This document shows positions 31,668 through 40,450 of a stretch of DNA of 64,000 nucleotides, piece after piece. The DNA is from Nocardioides sambongensis (GTDB lineage Bacteria; Actinomycetota; Actinomycetes; Propionibacteriales; Nocardioidaceae): positions 1,825,001 through 1,889,000 of the forward strand of contig NZ_CP041091.1 in the NCBI RefSeq assembly GCF_006494815.1. Reading direction: 5' to 3'. A program made the position numbers and the translations under genes. The notes under the pieces were generated by a model. The model saw only the letters and a list, made by a program, of their open reading frames with translations. It ran no database searches and was not told where the DNA came from. The first letter of the stretch is position 1, and every line of letters starts with the position of its first letter.

Positions 31668-33060
31668 GTCGTCTTCTCCTCCTGGGTTCCGTGGGCCACC
31701 GCTTCGGCGACCCGTTCCAACGCGGCGCCACGTGACGCCTTCACGAGGACGACGTCCTCCGCTCCGGCATTCTGCCGCAACCACGCGATGGTTTCGCCAT
31801 GCCCCTCCGTGAGGACCACCTCACTCACCCCGTCGGGTGGGCCGGCGCCGTCCGCGATCGCGGCCGCCCCCGGGCCGACCACGACGAGCACGTCGATGCC
31901 CAGCTCGGCCGCCGCCCGGCCCACCGAGCGATGGCCGTCCTCGTGGGCGTCACCGAGCTCCTTCATCTCCCCCAGCACAGCGACGGTACGACGACCGCTG
32001 CCGGCGCCGATCGAGGCGAGCGCCTCCAGCGCCGCCCGCATCGACTCGGGGTTGGCGTTGTAGGCGTCGTTCACCACGACCAGCCCGTCGGCACGCTCGG
32101 ACAGCTCCATCCGCCACCGCGACGAGGCCGTGACCTGCGTCAACGCCGGCGCGACCGCGTCCAGGCCGAGTCCGGCGCCGGCCGCGAGCGCCGCCGCGGC
32201 GGCCGCGTTGGCGACCTGGTGCCCACCGGGCTGGTGCAGCTCGACGGTGAACTGCTCACCCCCGGGCCGGAGAGCTGGAACGTGGGACGCCCGAGCGGGT
32301 CGGTCCGGACCCCGCTCCAGAGCAGGTCCGCCCCGGCCCGGCTGCCGAAGGTGACCACCCGTGCCGGCGTACGGGTCGCCATCGCGGCGGTGAGGTCGTC
32401 GTCGGCGTTGAGCACCGCGACGCCGTCGGCCGGCAGCGCCTCGACGATCTCCCCCTTGGCGAGCGCGATCGCCTCCCGGCTGCCGAACTCCCCGATGTGG
32501 GCCGTCCCGACGTTGAGCACGGCAGCGACCCTGGGTGGCGCGATGCGGCAGAGGTAGGCGATGTGGCCGACGCCCCGGGCCCCCATCTCCACCACCAGGT
32601 AGCGGGTGGCGGCGGTGGCGCGCAGCACGGTGAGCGGCACGCCGAGCTCGTTGTTGTGGTTGCCGGCGGTGGCCACCACGGCCTCCGCGCCGGCCACGGC
32701 GGCCAGCACCCCGGCCAGGTAGTCCTTGGTCCCGGTCTTGCCCTGCGAGCCGGTCAGCGCGATCACGACGGCGTCCAGCCGGTCCAGCACGTGACGCGCC
32801 AGCCGGCCGAGCGCGGCCACCGGGTCGGAGACGACGACGGTGGGGGCGTCGGTGGGACGCGATCCGAGCACGGCGTGCGCGGCGGCGGCGTAGTCGTGGC
32901 CGTCGACGTGCTCGCCGGCGACGGCCACGAAGAGCCCCGCCGGCACCGGCGCGCGGCTGTCCAGGTAGGCCTCGCCGGTGACCAGTACGTCGGCGTGCTC
33001 CGGGGTGGCCAACGTCCCGCCGACCGCGTCGGCGATCTCGGCCAGGGTCATCGGGATCAT
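31664..33060 (-). CDS. murF: UDP-MurNAc-tripeptide--D-alanyl-D-alanine ligase MurF (frameshifted)
   Basis: Adds D-Ala-D-Ala to the UDP-MurNAc-tripeptide. The N-terminus is [15 protein letters not shown], the P-loop [11 protein letters not shown], and the C-terminal half has [19 protein letters not shown] and [12 protein letters not shown]. The frame breaks at the C run 32259-32263: QLSGPG must continue as [18 protein letters not shown]. One added base makes 1398 nt (465 aa). ATG 33060 overlaps the murE stop. Confidence 0.93.
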
Positions 33061-34642
33061 CGGCCGCCGTCCGGACGTCCGGGCCGCTCCGCGAGCAGCT
33101 CGGCGACCACGAGGCGGTCGTCGAAGGGGTGCACCACGCCGGCGATCTCCTGCCCGGTCTCGTGGCCCTTGCCCGCCACCACCACGACGTCACCGGGTCG
33201 GGCGCGGTCCAGGGCGGTGGCGATCGCGTCCCGCCGACCTTCCACCTCGAGAACCTCGGCGGCGGCCCCGGCACCGGTCGCCCCGGCCAGCACCGCCGCC
33301 CGGATCGCGGCCGGGTCCTCCGAGCGGGGGTTGTCGTCGGTGACCACCACCAGGTCGGCACCGCGCGCGGCGAGCTCGCCCATCAGTGGACGCTTCCCGG
33401 TGTCCCGGTCCCCGCCGGCGCCGAGCACGATGATCAGGCGCCCGGCGGTCACCGGCCGGAGCGTGCTCAGCACCGCTTCGACCGCGTCGGGCTTGTGGGC
33501 GTAGTCGACCAGCACCGGGAACCCGGGGTCGGGCTCCGCGCGGACCCGCTCCAGCCGGCCGGGCACGCCGGCTCCGGAGGCGATGCCGGCCGCGACGGCG
33601 GCGGCATCGAGGCCGACCTCGCCGGCGGCGGCGATCGCGGCGAGCGCGTTCGCGACGTTGAAGTCCCCGGCGAGCGGCACCCCGGCGGCGAACCTGCGGC
33701 CGTCCGGGCCGTGCACGGTGAAGGTCGACCCGTCCGGGCCGAGCGCGACGTCCGCCGCCGTCCAGTCCGCCGCGCTCCCCCGGGCCGAGACCGTGCGCAC
33801 CGGGAGGATCGTCTCCGCGGCGAGTCGCCGCCCGTGCTCGTCGTCGATGTCGATCAGCGCCGCGCGCGCCCGCGCGGGGGTGAACAGTGATGCCTTGGCC
33901 CGGTAGTAGTCCTCGACGTCGGCGTGGAAGTCGAGGTGGTCGCGGCCGAGGTTCAAGAAGACCGCGACGTCGAAGACCACCCCGTCGACGCGGCCCAGCA
34001 CCAGGGCGTGGCTGGAGACCTCCATCGCGCAGGTGTCCACCGCCTGCTCCCGCATCGCCGCGAAGAGACCGTGCAGGTCGGGGGCCTCGGGGGTGGTGAG
34101 CGCGGTGCGGACCTCGGTGCCCGCGATCCGGGTGCCGACCGTGCCGATCACCGCCGCCCGGACCCCCGCGGCGGCCAGACCGTTGTCCAGCAGTCGGGTG
34201 ACCGTGGTCTTGCCCTGGGTACCGGTGACCCCCACGGTCCGCAGGGCCTCGGCGGGGTCGCCGTACACGCCGGCGGAGACCCGGCCGAGCGCTCCCCGCG
34301 GGTGCGGTACGACGAGCGCCGGGAGCCCGGCGCCCTCGGCGGCGGCGGCGCCGTCGGCGTCGGTGAGCACCGCCGCGGCGCCGGCTGCCGCGGCCTGGGG
34401 CACGAACCGGGCGCCGTGCACGCTGGCGCCCGGCAGCGCGGCGTAGAGGTCGCCCGGACGCACCCGGCGGGAGTCCAGGCAGACGCCGGTGACCGCTGGG
34501 CCGGTGATCGTCGGCTCGGGGGCGCCGGGGCGGGGCGCAGCTGCCCGTCGGCGAGCCAGCCGGCGACGGTGGCCAGCGGCACCGGCTCCACGTGTTGCGG
34601 GCGTGCGGTGGGTCCGTCGGGGACGGCGGGGTCGATGGTCAC
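33057..34642 (-). CDS. murE: UDP-MurNAc-L-Ala-D-Glu ligase MurE (frameshifted)
   Basis: Adds the third stem-peptide residue. [13 protein letters not shown] is the P-loop, and the DDNPRSEDP segment carries the DNPR motif linked to diaminopimelate use, which fits the LL-DAP wall of Nocardioidaceae. The N-terminal 40 residues are in another frame. At the G run 34518-34522 one base is missing, and restoring it joins LRPAPAP to [11 protein letters not shown]. The corrected length is 1587 nt (528 aa). The GTG 34642 start overlaps the ftsI stop (GTGA). Confidence 0.92.
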
Positions 34643-36438
34643 CACTCCACGGGAAGTCGGCTGGGCTGGGTGTCGGTCGGCGCCACGCCGTAGCGACGGA
34701 GGGCATAGCTCATCAGCTTGGCGAACGCCGGTCCGGCCACGGAGCCACCGCCGCCGCCGTTCGACGGGGCGTGCACCACCACGTACACGGTGAACCGGGG
34801 GTCGTCGGCCGGGGCGAACCCGGCGAAGGAGACGGTCGTGGTGCCGTCGTAGCAGCCGCACTCCTCCCCGACCCGCTGGGCGGTGCCGGTCTTGCCGGCC
34901 ACCCGGTAGCCGGGGACCGCGGCGGCGGGGGCGACGCCGGCGTCGGGGTCGATCACCCGCTCCATCATCAGCATCGTCTGGTGGGCCGCCTGCTCGGAGA
35001 CCACCCGGTGCTCGGTGACCTGGTCGGTGCCGACCTCGGTGCCGTCGTCGGCCCGGGCCGACCCGAGGACCAGGCTGGGGTCGATCCGCACGCCGCCGTT
35101 GGCGATCGCGTTGATCGCGGCGGTCATCTGCACCGCGTTGACCGAGAGCGACTGACCGAACGAGATCCGGTCCTCCTCCTGGTCGGTGGTGACGGCCACC
35201 GACTTCAGGATGCCCTTCGTCTCGCCGCCGAGGCCGACGTCGGTGCGCTTGCCGAGGCCGAAGCTGCTCAGGTAGCGGCGTAGCTGGCCACGACCGAACT
35301 CGTCGGAGGCCAGCACCGTGCCGATGTTGGACGACTTGGCCAGCACACCGGCCAGGGTGAGGCGCAGCGTGCCGTGGTCCCAGTAGTCGCCGATCGGCCG
35401 GTCCTGCCGGTTCAGCTCGCCAGGGACGGTCAACCTGGTGCGGGGCGTGGCCAGCCCGGCGTCGAGGAGGCCGGCCATGGTCAGCGCCTTCTCCACCGAC
35501 CCGGGCTCGTAGACGTCGGTGAGCGCACTGGACTTGTAGAGGTCCTCCGGGGACTCCTGCGGGTCGGCGGCGTCGTACGTCGGGTAGTCGGCCAGGGAGA
35601 GCAGCTGCCCGGTGCGACTGTCCATCACCACGGCGATGCCGGACTCGCCGCCCGCGCTCTCCACGGTCTGCTGGAGCACCTGCTGGGTGTACCACTGCAG
35701 GTCCTGGTCGATCGTGGTCTGCAGGTCGCTGCCGTCCTGCGCGGGGGTCACCGTGTTGTCGCCGAGCGGGATCTGGTTGCCGGCGCCCATCTGGTAGCGC
35801 GCCTCCCCGTCGGTGCCGGAGAGGTAGGAGTTGAAGGAGTCCTCCAGGCCGGCCAGCGCCACCGCGCTGCCGTCGTCCTCCGGGGTGCCCAGGAACCCGA
35901 CCAGGTTGGCCGCGAGGTCACCGTTGGGGTAGGTCCGCAGCGGGTCGTTCTCGGTGAACAGCCCGCTGAAGCCCTTCTCCTCGGCGTCCGCGACCACGTC
36001 CTCGGCACGGTACGTCGGGACCTGGCGGGCGATGTACTGGAAGCGGCTGTCCTCGGCCCGCAGCCGCTGCAGCGTCTCCTGGTAGTCGACGTCGAGGCGG
36101 CGCGCCAGGAAGCCGGCCAGGTCGGCCGCGTCGTCGGAGGTCAGGGCCGGGTCGGCGACGATCATCGTGCCCGCCACCGAGGCGGCCAGGGGGTCGCCGT
36201 TGCGGTCGGTGATGTCGCCCCGTGCCGCGGGCAGCACCACGTCCTCGGTGCCCTCGGCCGCGGCCAGTGCGGCGTACGAGCCGGGGTCGATGCCCTGGAG
36301 CTGCACCAGCCGGGCCGCGAACATCGACAGCACGAACGCGATCGCCAGGAACCCGATGCCGATCCGGCGGTGCGACGAGCCGCGGCGGGCCGGCACGCGG
36401 CCGGGCCGGCCCGGGCGGAGACGGCTGAGGCGGGTCAC
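34639..36438 (-). CDS. ftsI: Septal transpeptidase FtsI/PBP3
   Basis: Class B penicillin-binding protein of 599 aa. A cytoplasmic basic N-terminus and one membrane helix (IGIGFLAIAFVLSMFAARLV) precede the pedestal domain (ARGDITDRNGDPLA). Transpeptidase motifs are SxxK in YEPGSVEKA, SxN in KSSNIGT and KTG in VAGKTGTAQ. It cross-links septal peptidoglycan with FtsW. The start is GTG 36438. It is intact, and its GTGA overlap sets the murE start. Confidence 0.95.
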   Translation of the reverse strand: MTRLSRLRPGRPGRVPARRGSSHRRIGIGFLAIAFVLSMFAARLVQLQGIDPGSYAALAAAEGTEDVVLPAARGDITDRNGDPLAASVAGTMIVADPALTSDDAADLAGFLARRLDVDYQETLQRLRAEDSRFQYIARQVPTYRAEDVVADAEEKGFSGLFTENDPLRTYPNGDLAANLVGFLGTPEDDGSAVALAGLEDSFNSYLSGTDGEARYQMGAGNQIPLGDNTVTPAQDGSDLQTTIDQDLQWYTQQVLQQTVESAGGESGIAVVMDSRTGQLLSLADYPTYDAADPQESPEDLYKSSALTDVYEPGSVEKALTMAGLLDAGLATPRTRLTVPGELNRQDRPIGDYWDHGTLRLTLAGVLAKSSNIGTVLASDEFGRGQLRRYLSSFGLGKRTDVGLGGETKGILKSVAVTTDQEEDRISFGQSLSVNAVQMTAAINAIANGGVRIDPSLVLGSARADDGTEVGTDQVTEHRVVSEQAAHQTMLMMERVIDPDAGVAPAAAVPGYRVAGKTGTAQRVGEECGCYDGTTTVSFAGFAPADDPRFTVYVVVHAPSNGGGGGSVAGPAFAKLMSYALRRYGVAPTDTQPSRLPVEW

Positions 36439-36461
36439 CGGACCAACCTAGGTGGTCGGAC

Positions 36462-37013
36462 TCATCGTCCGGCGGCAGGCTCGCCGTCGCGTCCGTCACG
36501 GCGTCGCTCGCCCCGCTCCCCCTGCTTCGGGGACTCCTGGACCGTGACCGGGGCGAGCACCTCGGGTCGGGTCGGCGCGGGCGGCGAGATCGGCAGCGGC
36601 TCGCCGTCGGCGGCGGCAGCGTCACCGGTGACCTTGCCGCTGCCGAGGTCGAGGACGCCGGCGGTCGCCGGGATCACCATCCCCTGGCGCTGGGCGGCCT
36701 GCGCGATCCGGGCCGGCTCGCGCAGCCCCTGCAGGTCGAGCTCGAGGGCCTCCTGCCGCGCTCCGAGGTCGCTGGCCTGACGCTCCAGGGCCGTCGCCTG
36801 GAACGAGGCCTGCTGCATCGAGGTGTTGAAGAGGAGCAGCCCGATCACGCCGCCCAGCAGCAGCATGCTGATCAGGGTGACGAACGGGACCCGGGGCGCA
36901 CGGCTGCGGACCCGGGGGACGACGGTGAGACGGGCCCGCTGCACGGCGGCCTGGGCGGCGCGCGGTGACACCCGTGGCAGACGGCTGCGGAGCTGGGCGG
37001 CGGTGGTGCTCAT
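36462..37013 (-). CDS. ftsL: FtsL-like divisome protein
   Basis: A 183-aa bitopic protein between rsmH and ftsI, the normal place of ftsL. The N-terminal 45 residues are basic. One membrane helix follows ([19 protein letters not shown]), then a predicted coiled coil ([20 protein letters not shown]) and a Pro-rich tail. Sequence conservation in FtsL is low, so the name rests on layout and position. ATG 37013 overlaps the rsmH stop (ATGA). Confidence 0.88.
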   Translation of the reverse strand: MSTTAAQLRSRLPRVSPRAAQAAVQRARLTVVPRVRSRAPRVPFVTLISMLLLGGVIGLLLFNTSMQQASFQATALERQASDLGARQEALELDLQGLREPARIAQAAQRQGMVIPATAGVLDLGSGKVTGDAAAADGEPLPISPPAPTRPEVLAPVTVQESPKQGERGERRRDGRDGEPAAGR

Positions 37014-38001
37014 CGGGTTGCTCCTCGTCGGGTCCGGTGGGTGTGGTCGGTGGACGTGCGGCGGGTGCGCTCGACGGCCCGCAGCCGGACCGAGGCGGCT
37101 CGCGGGTTGTCGACGCGTTCCTCCTCGGGCGCCTGCTCGGCGCCGCGGGTGAGCAGCCGGAAGGGCGGCTCCTGGCCCTCGGGGACGAACGGGAGGTCCT
37201 CGGGCACCTCGGACCGGGTCACCCGGGTGAAGGCCCGCTTGACCATCCGGTCCTCCAGGGAGTGGTAGGACTCGACCACCACCCGTCCGCCGACGGAGAC
37301 CACCCCCAGCGCGGCCGGAAGCGCCCGCTCGAGCACCCGGAGCTCGTCGTTGACCTCCATCCGCAGCGCCTGGAAGGTGCGCTTGGCGGGGTGCCCTCCG
37401 GTACGGCGCGCCGGCGCCGGGATCGCGTCGTAGAGCAGTGCCACCAGTCGGGCGGAGTCGGTGAACGGCTCGCGTGCCCGCTCGGCGACCACCGCGTCGG
37501 CGATCCGACGGGCGAACCGCTCCTCCCCGTAGTCGCGCAGGATCCGGGTCAGCTCGGCGGCGCTGTAGTCGTTGAGCACGTCGGCGGCGGTGAGGCCGGC
37601 GGTCGGGTTCATCCGCATGTCCAGCGGAGCGTCCACCGCGTAGGCGAACCCGCGCTCGGGGAGGTCGAGCTGCATCGAGGAGACACCGAGGTCGAAGAGG
37701 ACTCCGTCGACCTCGGGGACGCCGAGGCCGACCAACGCGTCCGGGATCTCGTCGTACACGGCGTGGACGCCGGTGAAGCGGTCTCCGAAGGGTGCCAGGC
37801 GCTCCCGGGAGCGCGCGAGCGCCTCCGGGTCGCGGTCGATGCCGACCACCCGCGCCTGCTGGCACCGCTGCAGCACCGCCTCGCTGTGCCCGCCGAGACC
37901 GAGGGTGGCGTCGACGAGGATCGACCCGTCCTGCTCGAGGGCGGGGCCAGGAGGTCCACGACCCGGTCGAGCAGGACCGGGACGTGGCGGGCGGCGCTCA
38001 T
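37010..38001 (-). CDS. rsmH: 16S rRNA (cytosine(1402)-N(4))-methyltransferase RsmH/MraW (frameshifted)
   Basis: SAM-dependent methyltransferase of 16S rRNA C1402. The N-terminus is [20 protein letters not shown], and the body has [29 protein letters not shown] and [18 protein letters not shown]. The SAM-binding loop ([14 protein letters not shown]) is read only after correcting one missing base at the G run 37943-37946. The corrected length is 993 nt (330 aa). ATG 38001 lies 5 bp after the stop of the small upstream gene. Confidence 0.93.
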
Positions 38002-38006
38002 CCGGC

Positions 38007-38189
38007 TCAGCGCCCGAGTCCGGAGCCGAGCAGGACCACCAGGGTCAGGGCCACCGAGACGCCGGCGGAGAAGACCATCAGGACCACCGCCTCGCGGGCG
38101 CGGTCGCGGACCCGGGGCTCCCGGTCCCGCGCTGCGGCCGGGATCCGGTCGCCGGACAGGTCCGGCGAGGAGATCCGCAGATGGCTCAT
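38007..38189 (-). CDS. Small single-pass membrane protein upstream of rsmH
   Basis: A 60-aa protein from ATG 38189: a polar, Arg/Asp-rich N-terminal half ([16 protein letters not shown]) and one C-terminal helix ([20 protein letters not shown]). A longer in-frame start (38324) would run through the leader RNA and is less likely. It is 5 bp from rsmH, so they are probably coupled. Function is unknown; position suggests a division accessory. Confidence 0.65.
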   Translation of the reverse strand: MSHLRISSPDLSGDRIPAAARDREPRVRDRAREAVVLMVFSAGVSVALTLVVLLGSGLGR

Positions 38190-38281
38190 GGATTCGACCC
38201 TTGGTGCTCGAGCCCGGCTGCCGACCGGGCGGTGGTTCGGTGGCTGTCGGCGGTGGTCGCGGCCGCAGCCACCCCACGCCT

Positions 38282-38442
38282 CGGATCCGTAGAGCCAGGT
38301 CCCCGCCCGCTCCGGCGGCGCCACCGCCTGGTGCCGGGGAAGGTGCCCCAGGAGATGGTTCGCGTCCGCCTGGGGCCGGGGAAGGTGCTCCAGGTGGGTC
38401 GCAGCGCCCGGGAGCGGGCTGAGACCTGGTCCTACGGATCCG
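38282..38442 (-). ncRNA. mraW-type cis-regulatory leader RNA
   Basis: Between mraZ and the small membrane gene, the minus-strand transcript can fold into a closed structure. Imperfect 19-bp ends (CGGATCCGTAG paired with CTACGGATCCG plus CCAGGT/ACCTGG) are followed by an inner CCCGCTCC/GGAGCGGG helix. Inside are two near-identical 27-nt segments, 42 nt apart, each a CCTGG...CCAGG hairpin with the same CTTCCCCG loop (at 38384-38377 and 38342-38335). This matches in position and architecture the mraW RNA motif reported upstream of mraW (rsmH) in actinobacteria. The family name is from memory. Of the 293 bp here, nothing else was recognised. Confidence 0.72.
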
Positions 38443-38482
38443 CTGTTGTGTTGTGTCGGCGCCCCGAGTGGCGCGGGTGGGC

Positions 38483-38908
38483 TCAGTCCTCGTCGTCCTC
38501 GTCCAGGTCGGCGAAGTCGGCCAGTGCCTCGGCCTGGAACTCGCGCCAGCGCTGCGGGTTCCAGATCTCCAGGCGGTCGCGGACGCCGATGATCACGACG
38601 TCCTTGTCCAGCGACGCGTACTCGCGCAGGTGGGTCGGGATCCCGATCCGGCCCTGCTTGTCGGGCTTGCCCTCGTCACCACCGGCAAACAGAACACGTG
38701 CGTAGCGACGGGCCGAGCGACTGGTCATCGGACGCGACGCGGCCCGCTCGGCCTCGTCGGCGAAGACGTCGGCAGGCCAGACCACGAGGCAGTTCTCCTG
38801 TCCCTGCGTCACCACGAGGCCCTCCGCCAGTCGATCCCTGAACTTCGCGGGGAGGAAGACCCGACCTTTGTCGTCGAGCTTCGGGGTGTACGTGCCCATG
38901 AAGAGCAT
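38483..38908 (-). CDS. mraZ: Transcriptional regulator MraZ
   Basis: A 141-aa protein with two SpoVT/AbrB-like swapped-hairpin domains: FMGTYTPKLDDKGRVFLPAK and DKQGRIGIPTHLREYASLDK. MraZ binds direct repeats in its own promoter and controls the dcw operon. The C-terminus is acidic (FADLDEDDED). ATG 38908 follows GGAGGGG by about 8 nt; an internal ATG at 38899 is an alternative. It is the first gene of the cluster. Confidence 0.95.
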   Translation of the reverse strand: MLFMGTYTPKLDDKGRVFLPAKFRDRLAEGLVVTQGQENCLVVWPADVFADEAERAASRPMTSRSARRYARVLFAGGDEGKPDKQGRIGIPTHLREYASLDKDVVIIGVRDRLEIWNPQRWREFQAEALADFADLDEDDED

Positions 38909-38919
38909 CGGGACATCCC

Positions 38920-38969
38920 CTCCACTCCTTCATCCTCCACTTTCCCCCACAGTACTCCACTTTCCCCCA
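38920..38969 (-). promoter_or_regulatory. MraZ operator: four TGGRG boxes at 10-bp spacing
   Basis: On the minus strand TGGGG or TGGAG begins exactly every 10 bp (plus-strand CCCCA/CTCCA at 38965, 38955, 38945 and 38935), with a fifth copy 15 bp further at 38920. Two 16-bp blocks (GTGGGGGAAAGTGGAG) are identical. This is the TGGGN-N5 direct-repeat pattern known for MraZ, so autoregulation is predicted. Confidence 0.82.
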
Positions 38970-38970
38970 C

Positions 38971-39396
38971 CGTCAACCACCACGGTGGCGCGTCGAGCCG
39001 CCTGGGCGAGCCTCGGAGCGGCGGCGCCCTCGCCCCTGACCCCGCTCCGACCCCGCACCGGTCACGGACCCTCAGCCGAGGCGGGGTACGGCGAACCGGG
39101 GCGAACACGCGGGAAAACCCCAGGTCAGCGGCGTGGGACGGGACGATTCCGCTGCACCCGGGGGCCGGTGGAGCGGGACGGTGCTCGGCCGACGGCCGAC
39201 CGGGGGCGCGGTGGGGAGCCCGGTGGGGACGGTGGTGGGGAGGGTGGTGGGGCGTGGTGGAGGGAAATGTGGGGGAAGTCGGCCGGTACCCGCGCCGCAG
39301 AGGTCCCCGGGTGGTGCGCGGGGAGGTTCCTAGAGTGGAGTTCACCTCGCGACGTACGGTTACCTGCATCACGCCGCCACACCGTGACGACGCAGG
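38971..39396. other. Intergenic region between mraZ and moxR, with a G-run array
   Basis: No gene is seen in about 430 bp. The region holds six TGGGG/TGGAG runs on the plus strand at 39212, 39224, 39236, 39248, 39258 and 39270, that is every 10-12 bp. Downstream are TAGAGT (near 39332) and TACGGT (near 39354) as possible -10 boxes for moxR. The G-run array could bind MraZ or form a G-quadruplex; neither is shown. Confidence 0.45.
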
Positions 39397-40437
39397 ATGA
39401 CGCAACCCGAGGGAGACCGAGACGTGGATCAGAATCCAGCGCGGCCGGCGCCGCCCGCCGCCGCCCCGCGCTCCTCGGCCGACGCCGCCGACGTCACCTC
39501 GGTGGCGCGGGTGGGCGCCCGGATCCGGGCCAACGTCGAGCGGACCATCGAAGGCAAGAGCGAGGTCGTCACGGCGGCGCTGGTGGTGCTCTTCGCCGAG
39601 GGCCACCTGCTGCTCGAGGACGTCCCCGGCGTGGGGAAGACGATGCTCAGCAAGGCGCTGGCGCGCAGCATCGACTCCTCGGTGCGCCGGATCCAGTTCA
39701 CCCCGGACCTGCTCCCCTCCGACGTCACCGGCGTCTCCGTGTTCAACCAGTCGACGCGGGAGTTCGAGTTCCGGCCGGGCGGGGTCTTCGCCAACGTGGT
39801 GATCGGGGACGAGATCAACCGGGCATCCCCCAAGACGCAGTCCGCGCTGCTGGAGTGCATGGAGGAGCGTCAGGTCACCGTGGACGCCTCGACGTACCAC
39901 CTCGAAGCGCCGTTCATGGTGATCGCGACGCAGAACCCGGTGGAGATGGAGGGGACCTATCCCCTGCCGGAGGCCCAGCGGGACCGGTTCATGGCGCGGG
40001 TCTCGATCGGCTACCCGGTGCCGACCGCGGAGATCGCGATGCTCGACGCCCACACCGCCCTGAACCCCCTCGACGATCTCGAGCCCGTCACCGACGGCGC
40101 AGAGGTGCGCAAGCTGTGCGGAATCGTGGGGCAGGTGCATGTCGCGGAGTCGGTGCAGCGGTACGCCGTCGCGCTGGTCACGGCGACCCGGGACACCCCC
40201 GATCTGCTGCTCGGGGCCTCCCCTCGCGCCACCCTCCACCTGGTCCGCGCCGCCAAGGCCTACGCGGCGCTGCACGAACGCGACTACGTGCTCCCCGACG
40301 ATGTGCGATCGCTGGTCCACCCGGTGCTGGCGCACCGCCTGCTTCCGAGCGCCGAGGCCGCCGTCGGCGGCCGCGGAGCGGGGTCGATCCTGGAGCGGCT
40401 GGCCGCCAAGGTGCCGGTCCCCGACCCCCGTCCCTGA
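39397..40437 (+). CDS. MoxR-family AAA+ ATPase
   Basis: A 346-aa AAA+ chaperone-like ATPase. Walker A is in LEDVPGVGKTMLSKAL, Walker B in FANVVIGDEINRASPKTQ, sensor 1 in FMVIATQNPVEMEGTYPLPE, and the C-terminal lid ends VLAHRLLPS. It forms an operon with DUF58 and transglutaminase-like genes, a recurrent trio thought to assemble or activate envelope complexes. GTG 39424, preceded by GAGGGAG, is an alternative start that removes nine residues. Confidence 0.93.
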   Translation: MTQPEGDRDVDQNPARPAPPAAAPRSSADAADVTSVARVGARIRANVERTIEGKSEVVTAALVVLFAEGHLLLEDVPGVGKTMLSKALARSIDSSVRRIQFTPDLLPSDVTGVSVFNQSTREFEFRPGGVFANVVIGDEINRASPKTQSALLECMEERQVTVDASTYHLEAPFMVIATQNPVEMEGTYPLPEAQRDRFMARVSIGYPVPTAEIAMLDAHTALNPLDDLEPVTDGAEVRKLCGIVGQVHVAESVQRYAVALVTATRDTPDLLLGASPRATLHLVRAAKAYAALHERDYVLPDDVRSLVHPVLAHRLLPSAEAAVGGRGAGSILERLAAKVPVPDPRP

Positions 40438-40450
40438 ACCCGGAGGACAC

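Noticed and set aside
34518..34522. Programmed frameshifting as the reason for the split genes
   Set aside because: The breaks are in many unrelated genes, always equal to one missing base, and lack slippery heptamers with downstream pseudoknots.
34639..36438. Unusual FtsI active site (EPGSVEK instead of EPGSTFK)
   Set aside because: SxxK is intact and similar variants are normal for actinobacterial PBP3.
38282..38442. MITE-like element with terminal inverted repeats
   Set aside because: Position upstream of rsmH, nested helices and twin loops fit a structured leader RNA better; no target-site duplication is seen.
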